Shown here in pieces: positions 46,508-55,529 of a stretch of 64,000 bases of DNA. The stretch is from Kushneria marisflavi (lineage in GTDB: Bacteria; Pseudomonadota; Gammaproteobacteria; Pseudomonadales; Halomonadaceae), in assembly GCF_002157205.1 (NCBI RefSeq), contig NZ_CP021358.1:2790001-2854000 (forward strand), written 5' to 3'. Position 1 is the stretch's first letter. Each line of letters begins with the position of its first letter. Both the position numbers and the translations under genes were made by a program. Below the pieces are notes generated by a model that was given only the letters and a program-made list of their open reading frames with translations, had not been told where the DNA came from and ran no database searches.

Positions 46508-47230
46508 TCAGAACAGTCCGCCGTTGACGGCAATCACCTGGCGGGTCACGTAGCTGCTGTCTTTCGAGCATAAAAAGCTGATGACACCGGCCACTTCCTC
46601 GGCATCGCCCATGCGCTGCATCGGGACGATTTTTTTGATGTCCACATCGATGTTATCGGTCATGTCGGTATTGACCCAGCCCGGCGCAATACAGTTCACC
46701 GTAATCTTTCTTTTGGCCAGCTCAAGCGCCAGCGATTTGCTGGCGGCGATCAGGCCGCCCTTGGCCGCGCCATAGTTGACCTGCCCACGATTGCCGATCA
46801 CGCCGGCGGCGGAGGAGAGCACCACGATGCGACCGGGCTTTCGACGCTGAATCATGGGCATCACCAGCGGCCTGAGTACGTTGTAAAACCCGCCCAGATC
46901 CACGTTGAGCACGCTGTCCCACTGCTCATCAGACATGCCCGGGAAGGGGGCATCCTGATGAAAGCCGGCGTTGAGCACCACGCCATGATAGGCCCCGTGC
47001 TCGGCGATATCAGCCTCAAGACAGGCGCGTGCCTGCTCGCGGTCGCCGACATCGAATGACAGCAGGCGTGCCTGGCGACCCATGGCGGTGATTTCATCGG
47101 CCACGGCACGTGCGCCGGCCTCGCTGTGGCGATAGTGCACGACGATATCAAAACCGTCGCGTGCCAGACGCAGGGCGGCCGCCCTGCCGATGCCGCGACT
47201 GGCGCCGGTAATCAGGATGGTCTGTGACAT
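46508..47230 (-). CDS. 3-oxoacyl-ACP reductase (FabG-like) of the aryl polyene cluster
   Basis: A 240-aa SDR ketoreductase. The NADPH motif is ITGASRGIGRAAALRL, the catalytic Ser lies in IVVLSSAAGVIGNRGQ, and the Tyr/Lys is NYGAAK. The ending MQRMGDAEEVAGVISFLCSKDSSYVTRQVIAVNGGLF is typical of the FabG type found in aryl polyene operons. GGAAGA precedes ATG 47230. It reduces the beta-keto step of each chain extension and follows the dehydratase and ketosynthase genes. Confidence 0.92.
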   Translation of the reverse strand: MSQTILITGASRGIGRAAALRLARDGFDIVVHYRHSEAGARAVADEITAMGRQARLLSFDVGDREQARACLEADIAEHGAYHGVVLNAGFHQDAPFPGMSDEQWDSVLNVDLGGFYNVLRPLVMPMIQRRKPGRIVVLSSAAGVIGNRGQVNYGAAKGGLIAASKSLALELAKRKITVNCIAPGWVNTDMTDNIDVDIKKIVPMQRMGDAEEVAGVISFLCSKDSSYVTRQVIAVNGGLF

Positions 47231-47297
47231 GTCATCTTCCGATAGCGTTGGAGGGTATGTTCGTTGGCAATGAAGGGTTGAATGGACGGTGCGGCGA

Positions 47298-47759
47298 TCA
47301 TGCGTCATCCGGGGTCTGTAAAACACTCAACGTTGCCCTGGCCAGCCAGTCGTGTTCGGGGGTATCACCACTTCGGTAGAGCACTCCTTCAAAGGTGCCC
47401 AGGCCACTGTCGGCGACGGTGTCCACGCTGACTCTGACTTCCAGCGGGCAGTCAAAACTCAGGTAATCAGTGTTCGCCTCGAATCGTCGAGCGCCCAGCA
47501 GCATGCCCTGTCTGGGTGTGCCGCCCTCGCGAGGCTGCAGGGTTGACCAGGCCGCCGAGGCCTGGGCCATCCATTCCAGTGCCACCTGTACCGCAATGCC
47601 GCGGGTGCCGGCAAAAAGATCCCCGGATGAGGGGGTTACGGCGGCCACGATATGGTGCTCATCAGCATTGATGACGTGGTCGAGCAGACACATCGGCCCC
47701 TGATGCGGCACCAGCGAGGCCACGGGTGGCCAGACAGATTCCGGGCTGGACTCAGGCAT
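47298..47759 (-). CDS. 3-hydroxyacyl-ACP dehydratase, hotdog fold (ApeP-like)
   Basis: A 153-aa single-hotdog dehydratase. ASLVPHQGPMCLLDHVINADEHHIVAAV (active-site His region) and VQVALEWMAQASAAWSTLQ are typical of the small dehydratases of aryl polyene clusters. ATG 47759 overlaps the ketosynthase stop by 8 nt, so the two are coupled. It would remove water after ketoreduction, giving the conjugated double bonds. Confidence 0.88.
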   Translation of the reverse strand: MPESSPESVWPPVASLVPHQGPMCLLDHVINADEHHIVAAVTPSSGDLFAGTRGIAVQVALEWMAQASAAWSTLQPREGGTPRQGMLLGARRFEANTDYLSFDCPLEVRVSVDTVADSGLGTFEGVLYRSGDTPEHDWLARATLSVLQTPDDA

Positions 47760-48930
47760 CGTGACGCTCCAGCACCAGAGCGGCGTTGTTGCCGCCAAAG
47801 GCAAAGGCGTTGGAAAGCGCCACGCGCGGCTGTCCGGTGATCCCGGCATCTACCAGCGACAGGGGCATCAGCGAGGCGTCGAGCGGCTGATCATGAACAT
47901 GGCGCGGCAGAAAGCCGTGTTCCAGCGCCAGCCAGCAAAAGGCGGCTTCAAGCGCACCGGCCGCGCCCAGCGTATGGCCGGTCAATGCCTTGGTCGAGCT
48001 GGCCGGCGGCTGGCGGCTGCCAAACACATCATGAAGGGCCAGCGCTTCCATCGCATCGTTATGTGTGGTCGCCGTGCCGTGCAGGTTGAGGTAGTCGATA
48101 TCACCGGGAGTGCGGCCGGCCATGTCGAGCGCCTGACGGATGGCGGCGATGGCGCCGTGTCCATCCGGGGCTGGCGCCGAAATGTGATGGGCGTCCGAGC
48201 TTTCCCCGTAGCCGGTCAGCTGAATGCCGCCGGGCTCGCGGGTGACGATGAAAAGCGCCGCCGCTTCGCCGATGTTGATGCCACATCGGTCCGCCGTGAA
48301 GGGCTGACAAGGTGTATCGCTGATCGCGCCCAGCGCATCAAAGCCATGGACGGTCAGGTGACACAGGGTGTCGGCGCCGCCGGCGATCACGGCGTCGGCC
48401 TGGCCTGAGAGCAGCAGGCGTCGAGCCGCGCTCAGTGCCCGGGCGCCAGAGCTGCAGGCCGTGGAGATGGTCCAGGCGGGCCCCGAGAGGCCGAGGTGCG
48501 CGCGAATGAAATGGGCCGGCGCGCCCAGCTCCTGATGGGCATAGCGATAGTGTTCGTCAAAGTCGTTGCCGGGCCCGGTACGGGCGATGGCCGCCTCGGT
48601 TTCGGAGATGCCCGAGGTGCTGGTGCCCATGACCACCGCAATGCGATCCGGGGCGTGGTGTTTGAGCGCCTCATCCAGCTGTGGACTCAGCGCCGCCAGT
48701 GCCGTGGCAATGAGGCGGTTATTGCGGCTGGTATGCTCGACCGGCCAGCCCTTGGACGAGACCAGCGCCGTCGTGATATCGCCCAGCGCCAGTACGCGCC
48801 CTGGCGTGTAGCGCTCGCTGTTGGTCAGCCCGCGCTGCCCTGTGGCCAGCGCCTTCATGATGGTGTCGTGGTCTCCGCCGAGGCTGCAGATCACGGCCGG
48901 CGAGGAGAGTCGGCAATCCTTACGCGTCAT
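47752..48930 (-). CDS. Beta-ketoacyl-ACP synthase (FabF-like) of the aryl polyene cluster
   Basis: A 392-aa condensing enzyme. The full catalytic triad is present: C159 in TACSSG, H284 in NLHGTATTHND, and H319 in LTGHTLGAAGALEAAF. It extends the polyene chain, probably as a heterodimer with the chain-length factor-like protein at 58210-58962. It overlaps the DUF3261 gene by 4 nt and the dehydratase by 8 nt. The second ketosynthase gene seen in many such clusters is not present here. Confidence 0.93.
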   Translation of the reverse strand: MTRKDCRLSSPAVICSLGGDHDTIMKALATGQRGLTNSERYTPGRVLALGDITTALVSSKGWPVEHTSRNNRLIATALAALSPQLDEALKHHAPDRIAVVMGTSTSGISETEAAIARTGPGNDFDEHYRYAHQELGAPAHFIRAHLGLSGPAWTISTACSSGARALSAARRLLLSGQADAVIAGGADTLCHLTVHGFDALGAISDTPCQPFTADRCGINIGEAAALFIVTREPGGIQLTGYGESSDAHHISAPAPDGHGAIAAIRQALDMAGRTPGDIDYLNLHGTATTHNDAMEALALHDVFGSRQPPASSTKALTGHTLGAAGALEAAFCWLALEHGFLPRHVHDQPLDASLMPLSLVDAGITGQPRVALSNAFAFGGNNAALVLERHDA

Positions 48931-49526
48931 GGCGTCTTTCCCGCGTTTTGAGTGTTGCCGAAGGGCGTGATGACCATGCGATAACCAATCTGGAAATCGG
49001 TCAGGACGTCATGGGCCTGGTCGGTGGGGTGATCAATGGTATCGATGCGAGCCATGAGCGTGTCGCCGTCCAGAATCTCGCGCACTCGGCCATGTTCGAA
49101 ACGCTGATCCTGTACCCGCCATGTACTGCCCTTGAAGACCGCCTGCAGATCGGCTTCGGGGCGCAGGCTCCATTCCAGACGCTGGGCAAACCATTTGGCC
49201 GGAAAGGGCGGCTCATCCATGATCGACTGGGTGTAGCGCGCGCCCTGATCGTCGCGTACCAGCGTGAACAGCCGCTGACCGGTGGGCGTGGCAATCACCA
49301 CGCGCATCCCCTGATCAGAGAGACGAATGACCGACAGCAGTGTCTGCTCGGGGCGTGAGGCATCAAAGGGAGTAATGGTCAGCTTGCGCTTGAGCGTTTG
49401 TGTTTCGCCCTGCCAGCCGGGCGCCGACTGGGGTGCCATGGCCGGCACGCCACAGCCGGCAAGCAGGGTCAGCATCAGCAAAAGCGCGGCGGGCCAGAGT
49501 CGTCGGGACATAAAAAGGGCTGTCAT
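48927..49526 (-). CDS. DUF3261 lipoprotein of the aryl polyene cluster
   Basis: A 199-aa lipoprotein. The signal peptide ends LLLMLTLLAGC. The mature part (TLKRKLTITPFDASRPEQTLLSVIRLSDQGMRVVIATPTGQRLFTLVRDDQGARY) is the DUF3261 domain, common in aryl polyene and xanthomonadin-type operons. It probably helps carry or anchor the lipid-linked polyene at the outer membrane. ATG 49526 overlaps the flavoprotein stop by 4 nt. Confidence 0.88.
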   Translation of the reverse strand: MTALFMSRRLWPAALLLMLTLLAGCGVPAMAPQSAPGWQGETQTLKRKLTITPFDASRPEQTLLSVIRLSDQGMRVVIATPTGQRLFTLVRDDQGARYTQSIMDEPPFPAKWFAQRLEWSLRPEADLQAVFKGSTWRVQDQRFEHGRVREILDGDTLMARIDTIDHPTDQAHDVLTDFQIGYRMVITPFGNTQNAGKTP

Positions 49527-50809
49527 GCGGCGTGTCCACACAGTTGGGCCAGCGTGTTGAGATGGCGACGCGGCTGGCTGACGAAGGGGTTGTTGTCATC
49601 CCAGGCATAGCCTGCCAGCACGGCGCTGATCATGCGCCGCAGGTAGGCCGGTGGCTCGGGATGGAAGATGATGGCCGGCAGTCGGCCATCGTACCAGGCA
49701 TCCACAAAGGCGCGGAAGGTATCGATGCCGTGACGCAGCGGGTGCTCGAAATCTTTCTGCCAGTCCACAACCTGGCCCTCGAGCTGTGCTCTGACCAGCG
49801 GTACGGCCAGACAGGCCGAGCGCACGGCGATAGTGACACCGGAGGAAAAAATGGGATCGAGAAATTCTCCGGCGTTGCCCAGGATGGCGTAGCCCGGCCC
49901 GGTGAGCGTGGTGACATTGCGGCTGTACCCGCCAAGTGCTGCCACTTCGCGATGAGGCGTGGCGGGGTCGAGCCAGTCATCAAGCTCGCCAAAGGCCTCA
50001 AGGCACGCCTGAAAGCGCTGTGGCGCGTCGGCATCCGGGGGCGCCAGTCGTGAAAGCTCATCAGGCGCGCCGACAAAGCCGGCCGAGGCCCGGCCGTTGG
50101 CAAAGGGAATCACCCAGTACCAGACATTGGCCTGTGGATGCAGCCCGATCTGAATCTTGGTGCGGTCAAACCCGTGTTCGCGACAGGCCTCGGGCGTCAG
50201 CGATAGATGGGTGAACAGGGCCTGGCGCGGCGTCAGATGGGTTTCTTCCAGCGTGTTTTCCAGCCGCCCCAGCACCTGGGCCAGACCGCTGGCATCGAGC
50301 ACGAAGCGGGCCCTGAGCTGCCAGCAGTGGTCCTGCTCATCACGAATGGTCAGTGTCGGGATCTCGGGGTGGCGATCAAAGGCCATGACCCGCTGACCAA
50401 AACGCACCTCGGCGCCGCGCTCACAGGCGGCCTCGATCAGGCGCTGATCGAAGTCGGCACGCTCGACCTGCCAGGCCTGCCCCGTCCCTTCGCTCGACTT
50501 GTCCTGGAAGTTGATGTTGACCCGCTCATCGCCGCGGACAAAGCGGGCACCATTTTTCATCTGATAGCCGGCACCCGAGACCACTTCGGCCAGTCCTGCC
50601 ATTTCAAGGTCCATCAGACACTGCGGCAAAAGGCTCTCGCCGATGGAAAAGCGCGGGAAGTGCGTCGCCTCGATCACGATGATGCGATGGCCGGCCCTGG
50701 CCAGCATGGCGGCCGCCACGGCACCGGCAGGCCCGGCACCGATGATGGCCACATCGGTGTCATGCAGAGGCATTTCGGTCTCGGCAGGGGTGGGCACAGA
50801 AGTGGTCAT
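49523..50809 (-). CDS. FAD-dependent oxidoreductase with flavin-halogenase signature
   Basis: A 428-aa flavoprotein. Counting from ATG 50809, the FAD motif GAGPAG is at 24-29, GESLLP at 57-62, a conserved-type Lys at 85 (YQMKNGARF), WYWVIP at 230-235 and LGNAGEFLDPIFSSGV at 310-325. WxWxIP and the Lys are hallmarks of flavin-dependent halogenases, although reductase-like relatives share the fold. Xanthomonadins, a related pigment class, are brominated. ATG 50833, inside the exporter gene, is an alternative start; neither has a clear ribosome site. Confidence 0.88.
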   Translation of the reverse strand: MTTSVPTPAETEMPLHDTDVAIIGAGPAGAVAAAMLARAGHRIIVIEATHFPRFSIGESLLPQCLMDLEMAGLAEVVSGAGYQMKNGARFVRGDERVNINFQDKSSEGTGQAWQVERADFDQRLIEAACERGAEVRFGQRVMAFDRHPEIPTLTIRDEQDHCWQLRARFVLDASGLAQVLGRLENTLEETHLTPRQALFTHLSLTPEACREHGFDRTKIQIGLHPQANVWYWVIPFANGRASAGFVGAPDELSRLAPPDADAPQRFQACLEAFGELDDWLDPATPHREVAALGGYSRNVTTLTGPGYAILGNAGEFLDPIFSSGVTIAVRSACLAVPLVRAQLEGQVVDWQKDFEHPLRHGIDTFRAFVDAWYDGRLPAIIFHPEPPAYLRRMISAVLAGYAWDDNNPFVSQPRRHLNTLAQLCGHAA

Positions 50810-50813
50810 GGCG

Positions 50814-53132
50814 TTATCCGTGGTCGTGTTCATGGTCGGAAGTCGTTGTCTGATCCCCAGGCAGGCGATGCTGCACCAGCGCCGTGAGCAGCCAGACGCT
50901 GGCAAGGCCGATCAGGGTGGTCATGCCGATATGATGAAGTACCGGCGTGGCGCTGAAGGCCAGCAGGCCAAAGGCCAGAAGACTCGAGATGATCGACAGC
51001 GTGATCGCAAGCCAGGCGTGGTGCGCTCTGGGATGTTCCTGCATGAAGATGCCAGCGTCCAGCCCGATTCCCAGCACCAGCAACAGCGCCAGCTGATGAA
51101 ACAGATTAAGCGGCACGCCCAGCAGGGCATAGAGCGTCAGCACGGTCAAAATGGCGCCGCCGGCTGGTGCAATGACGCGCCAGGTGCGCCAACGATAGCG
51201 CAGGGCCAGCATCAGGGTCAGCACCACAAGCGCGCCGGCCACCCACTGCGCGATCTGGCGGCGCAGCTTGCCCAGCACGTTGCTGATCTGCTCGACCCGG
51301 TCGACCAGCTCGATATGTTCATCGCTACGCGCCAGGCTCTCCAGTTGCTGGCGTCCGGCACTGTCGAGTCGGCCGTTCAGCGTGATCATGCCGGCGACCT
51401 GTCCCTTGCCGATATCGCCCAGCCACAGGCGCTGATCACTCTCGCCCAGGGGGCTGGCCAGCCAGTGATCCAGCGTCAGCGGTGGTGATGTTTCCAGCAT
51501 GGCCATGGCGCGTTCGTACAGTGCCGGCGGCAGACCTGCCGAGGCGTATACGCGATCAAGCTGCTGCTGGTAAAGCGTGCGGGTGCGTTCAAGATTGGCG
51601 CTTTGACGTGCTCCTGAAGGAACGTGATCGGCCAGGCTGGTATGACTGCTCAGGTGGCCATCCTTCACCAGCCTGTCCAGCATCGGGTCAAGCGACTCCA
51701 CCCGACCGAGAAAGCCCTCACTGTCGTGAGCCGTGATCAGGAGATAGACGGTGCCGGTATCGCGTCCTAGCTCGCGCTGAATCAGCGCTTCATCGCCGAG
51801 CAGCTGCTGTGAAGAGGTGTTGAGCAGACGCAGGCTGTCATCGCTTTGCAGGCGCACGCCGGCAATGACAACGGCGATCACGGCCAGTACCAGTGCCAGG
51901 CGCGGGCCGAGCCGACCACGAAGACGCTCGAGCACCTGCCAGAGCCGCCCGGCCAGTGTTTGCGTACCTGGAGTGGTGCGCACGCGCGTCATGGGCAGCC
52001 ACAGCACCACGGTCAGCCAGGCGCCGATCAGGCCGCAGCCGGCAAACACTGCCATCTGACGAAGCCCAGGCATGGGGGTGAAAGCTTGGACCACATAGGC
52101 CATGACGCTGGTCACAAGACCAAGCGCCAGCCCCGGCAGCATGGTGCGCAGCCGAAATGTCCGGCCGGCCAGCACTCGGGCGCACTGAAGATGCAGGGCG
52201 TAGTCGATGGCCACGCCGATCAGGCTGCTGCCAAAGGCGATGGTCAACAGATGAATGCCCTGAAACCACCACAGGGTGATTGCCAGTGCAAACACACCGC
52301 CGGTTGCCAGTGGCAGCAGCAGGGTGGCGATCGTGACCGGTGAGCGAAACACCACCAGCAAAATGAGCAGTACCCCGATCAGTGAGCCCAGCCCGATGGT
52401 ACTGATCTCGCTTCTGGCCTGATGGGCGCCGTCGGCGGCGTGAAAGACCATGCCGGAGCGCCAAAGATGCGCTTCTGGGTGCGTCTTTTGAAAGCTTGCG
52501 ATGGCATCGGTCAAACGATCCTGCAGCCCCGTATCCCAGGCATTACCCGAAAGTGTTGCGGTCATGACAACCAGGTTTCGGCCATCGACCTTGAGCGTGA
52601 CCAGATCGCCCTGCGTATCGAAGCGGGTGGAGAGCTGGCTGTCGAGCCAGCGGTTGAGCAGTCCGAAGGGGTCGCGCACCGGGTGCTGGTCGATTCCGGT
52701 GGGCATGACCAGTGAGGACAGCGACTGACGACGCAGGTCATCGGTGTCACCGCTGTCGATGGTCGCGCGCAGATCATCACTGAGCAGCCGATAGCGCGAT
52801 GGCCCCAGTACTTCGAGCAGGCTGTCGAGCTGATAGTCGCCCGGGCGATAGCGCAGTTCGCTGACAACGCCTGCCGCCTCCAGATCGCTGGCCAGTTCGG
52901 CCGCCGCCTCTCCGGGTTGCTCGGCATCGAGCAGCAGCACAAACCGGTGCGTAAAGGGCGCGCTGAGCTGATCGTTGGCGCGATCAACCCCGGGAGACTG
53001 GTGGGTCTCGGGCAGCAGTGCCGTGATGCGGGTATCAAGACTTGCCCCGCGCAGCAGCTGCCAGGCGCTGAAGATCAGACAGATCGTCAGCACCAGCCCC
53101 CATAGAAGTGCCGGCAGTCGCAGCGAGCGCAT
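50814..53132 (-). CDS. MMPL/RND-type exporter of the aryl polyene cluster
   Basis: A 772-aa inner-membrane exporter with the two-fold RND layout: an N-terminal helix, a periplasmic loop, five helices (about 225-390), a second loop and five more helices. GSSLIGVAIDYALHLQCARVLAG and LGIGLDAGIFMQEH carry the conserved intramembrane Asp/Glu positions. It probably moves the polyene lipid across the envelope. It overlaps the LolA-like stop by one base (TAATG). A long His/Asp tail (SDHEHDHG) ends the protein. Confidence 0.92.
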   Translation of the reverse strand: MRSLRLPALLWGLVLTICLIFSAWQLLRGASLDTRITALLPETHQSPGVDRANDQLSAPFTHRFVLLLDAEQPGEAAAELASDLEAAGVVSELRYRPGDYQLDSLLEVLGPSRYRLLSDDLRATIDSGDTDDLRRQSLSSLVMPTGIDQHPVRDPFGLLNRWLDSQLSTRFDTQGDLVTLKVDGRNLVVMTATLSGNAWDTGLQDRLTDAIASFQKTHPEAHLWRSGMVFHAADGAHQARSEISTIGLGSLIGVLLILLVVFRSPVTIATLLLPLATGGVFALAITLWWFQGIHLLTIAFGSSLIGVAIDYALHLQCARVLAGRTFRLRTMLPGLALGLVTSVMAYVVQAFTPMPGLRQMAVFAGCGLIGAWLTVVLWLPMTRVRTTPGTQTLAGRLWQVLERLRGRLGPRLALVLAVIAVVIAGVRLQSDDSLRLLNTSSQQLLGDEALIQRELGRDTGTVYLLITAHDSEGFLGRVESLDPMLDRLVKDGHLSSHTSLADHVPSGARQSANLERTRTLYQQQLDRVYASAGLPPALYERAMAMLETSPPLTLDHWLASPLGESDQRLWLGDIGKGQVAGMITLNGRLDSAGRQQLESLARSDEHIELVDRVEQISNVLGKLRRQIAQWVAGALVVLTLMLALRYRWRTWRVIAPAGGAILTVLTLYALLGVPLNLFHQLALLLVLGIGLDAGIFMQEHPRAHHAWLAITLSIISSLLAFGLLAFSATPVLHHIGMTTLIGLASVWLLTALVQHRLPGDQTTTSDHEHDHG

Positions 53133-53737
53133 TATGGCGAAGACACCTGTTGCGAAGCGGCGTCAGAGGCGCCGGGGCTTTCGTTCGGCGGCAGCAGATG
53201 AATATCGAGGCGATCGCCATCGGCCATGGCCATGCCGATCTGTTCAAGGCGCGCATCGCCATGCATGTCGATGGTATGGAGATAGTTCGCCAGCCCTTGC
53301 TGGCGTGGCACCAGCGTGGCATGCCAGTCCGCCTGATCGCCTTCAAGCGTGATGTCAAAGCGTTCTGCCAGCGCCGAGAACTGGCCGTTGAGCAGCTGCA
53401 TGATCAGCGTCGCCACGCCGGCCGGATCATCGTTGATGTGCTCGCCGTTACGCTCAATGCCTGATTTTGAAAGCTCCATGGTCTCTTCTACCGGCGACTC
53501 CAGTGACCAGATCACGTGGTCGCCCTGTTCGAAGCGATAGCGACCGTGGCCATCGATCCGGGTGTCCAGATCGGCCAGATAGCGGGTCTGCTCGAAACGC
53601 CCGGACACGTCGCCCTGAGCGGCCAGGTGGTCTGCCAGAGTCTCAAGGCTCATGGCCCTGGCCGGCAGGGCGGCCATCCACAGTGGGAGGGTGACAACGA
53701 GAAGGCTCAGCGGTCGTAAACGCGTGCGACAAGACAT
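53132..53737 (-). CDS. LolA-like outer-membrane lipoprotein carrier of the aryl polyene cluster
   Basis: A 201-aa periplasmic protein. The signal peptide is MSCRTRLRPLSLLVVTLPLWMAALPARA. LADHLAAQGDVSGRFEQTRYLADLDTRIDGHGRYRFEQGDHVIWSLESPVEETMEL is the LolA-like fold. In aryl polyene clusters this protein is thought to shuttle the lipid between membranes. AGGAG precedes ATG 53737. It is immediately followed by the exporter gene. Confidence 0.9.
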   Translation of the reverse strand: MSCRTRLRPLSLLVVTLPLWMAALPARAMSLETLADHLAAQGDVSGRFEQTRYLADLDTRIDGHGRYRFEQGDHVIWSLESPVEETMELSKSGIERNGEHINDDPAGVATLIMQLLNGQFSALAERFDITLEGDQADWHATLVPRQQGLANYLHTIDMHGDARLEQIGMAMADGDRLDIHLLPPNESPGASDAASQQVSSP

Positions 53738-53781
53738 GTAACTCAAGCTCCTGGGCCGGCAGGACAGCGGGTGTCCGTGGT

Positions 53782-54744
53782 TTAACGGGGTGGACGTGCG
53801 TTTTGCTTTTCGGACTGCCAGAACGGGTAAAAGTTGAACCACTGTAGCGGATAACGACAGCAGAAATGCTCCAGGCGCGAGACAAAGTGCTTCATGGTGC
53901 TGTCCATCCAGGCATCGCGCGTCCGGCGCGAAAGACTTGTGGCATCTCCCAGCGACTCAAAGTGCACGTAATGTGACTGTCCCTGCCGGGCGCAGACCAG
54001 CAGATACAGCGGACAGCGCAACAGCATGGCCAGCCAGAAGGCGCCTTCGGGAAAGGGCGCCGGTCGGCCGAGAAAATCGATCCAGCGACGTCGGGCGTCG
54101 GCTTCGATGGGTTCGCGGTCGGCGGCGATGACCACAAAGCCTCCCTCGGCCACACGAGCCTGAAGCCGCTGGGCCGTGGCAGGCCCCATGTCGCTGACCT
54201 CGATGATGTCCACCGACAGCGGGCGGTCGATATCGTTGAACAGGGAGTTGAAGCGCTGGGCGTGCTGAGTATGCATGACCACGCTCATCTTCAGATCGCG
54301 ACGCAGTCGTCCGAGCGCCTGGCAGACCTCGTGGCTGCCCAGGTGCGTGACCACAATGATGCCGCCCTGACCGGAATCGATGGCAGCTCTGAGTGTTTCA
54401 CGCTGCTCGATATGGATGGACTCGGGGGCAATGCGGCCGTAAAGCGCCAGCACCTTGTCCAGAATGGCCGTACCGAAGGTGGTGAAATGACGCACGGTGG
54501 TCAGACGCGGCATCGACACCGAGGGGCAAAAGGCCTTGAGTCGTGCCTGATATTCGCGTGAGGCACGTCGGGCGATCGGACGGCGCAGCCAGTAATAGAT
54601 TCCGACCAGAAACAGCACGCCCTGATAGGCATGCGCTCCGAAACGGTCGTAAATGGCCAGCATCAGCCTGATGCCGCCAAGCGAGCCGGACTCACTGATG
54701 GCCGACCAGTGGCGCGGCGTACGTTTGCGTCGTGATGATGTCAT
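53782..54744 (-). CDS. Lauroyl/myristoyl acyltransferase-like protein (LpxL/HtrB family)
   Basis: A 320-aa acyltransferase. The HxxxxE motif is H134-E139 in IIVVTHLGSHEVCQALG, and the second block is GGFVVIAADREPIE...FLGRPAPFPEGAFWLAMLLRCPLYLL. It probably adds the acyl chain that anchors the glycosylated polyene. In reference clusters this activity is often fused to the glycosyltransferase; here the two are separate genes overlapping by 4 nt. The ending (CCRYPLQWFNFYPFW) is typical of the group. Confidence 0.9.
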   Translation of the reverse strand: MTSSRRKRTPRHWSAISESGSLGGIRLMLAIYDRFGAHAYQGVLFLVGIYYWLRRPIARRASREYQARLKAFCPSVSMPRLTTVRHFTTFGTAILDKVLALYGRIAPESIHIEQRETLRAAIDSGQGGIIVVTHLGSHEVCQALGRLRRDLKMSVVMHTQHAQRFNSLFNDIDRPLSVDIIEVSDMGPATAQRLQARVAEGGFVVIAADREPIEADARRRWIDFLGRPAPFPEGAFWLAMLLRCPLYLLVCARQGQSHYVHFESLGDATSLSRRTRDAWMDSTMKHFVSRLEHFCCRYPLQWFNFYPFWQSEKQNARPPR

Positions 54745-55529
54745 GAAGAGCTCTTGTGTTGCGCCTCGCGCCGATGCCGGCAGCGCCTGAAGATCAGCAT
54801 CGGCACTCGTATCAGCATGCCCAGCGTCAGACGCAGGTGCATGCGTGCCATCAGAACGTTGTCGCGAAAAAGGCGAAAGTGGGAGACGCCATCGGTGGGA
54901 TAGGTTACCCGCACCGGCAGGTTATCGACCGGATGACCGGCCCAGAACCAGCGCACCAGCACCTCGGTATCAAACTCCATGCGATTGCCGCAGCCGTGGC
55001 GCAAGAGCATGGCATTGAGCGGGGCCAGCGGGTAAAGGCGCACGCCGCACATGGTATCGCGCAGCGCCATGGACAGCGTGTTGAACCAGACCCACACATG
55101 AGTGATGTAGCGACTGACAAAGCGATGAAGCGGCACGCTATGGTCAAAGCGCGGATAGCCGATCAAAAGCCGTTCGGGCGCCTGCCTTGCCGCCTCGATA
55201 AAAGGCGGCAGGCTGGCACGATCGTGCTGGCCATCGGCATCGACCTGAAGCGCATGGGTAAATCCTAGGGTCTGGGCATGAGCAAGGCCGTGGCGAACGG
55301 CATACCCCTTGCCGCGATTGTGCGGCAGGCGCAGCAGGTGCACATCACTTGCCTGCGCCAGACGATCGAGTACCCCGGCACAGGCCGCGTCGCTGCCATC
55401 ATCGACCAGCACGATGGGTAGTTTCAGATCGGCGAGCCCCTCACAGGTCGCCACAATGGCGTGCTCATGGTTGTAGACGGGCACCAGCACGCAGGGCGTA
55501 AACGCGGCACGGTCTGGGGTGCGATTCAT
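54741..55529 (-). CDS. Family 2 glycosyltransferase of the aryl polyene cluster
   Basis: A 262-aa GT2 enzyme. The nucleotide-sugar site begins PCVLVPVYNHEHAIVATCEGLADLKLPIVLVDDGSDA, and the DxD-type motif is LQVDADGQHDRASLPPFI. It would add the sugar linker between the polyene and the lipid. It overlaps both neighbours by 4 nt, so translation is coupled through ligase, glycosyltransferase and acyltransferase. Confidence 0.92.
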   Translation of the reverse strand: MNRTPDRAAFTPCVLVPVYNHEHAIVATCEGLADLKLPIVLVDDGSDAACAGVLDRLAQASDVHLLRLPHNRGKGYAVRHGLAHAQTLGFTHALQVDADGQHDRASLPPFIEAARQAPERLLIGYPRFDHSVPLHRFVSRYITHVWVWFNTLSMALRDTMCGVRLYPLAPLNAMLLRHGCGNRMEFDTEVLVRWFWAGHPVDNLPVRVTYPTDGVSHFRLFRDNVLMARMHLRLTLGMLIRVPMLIFRRCRHRREAQHKSSS

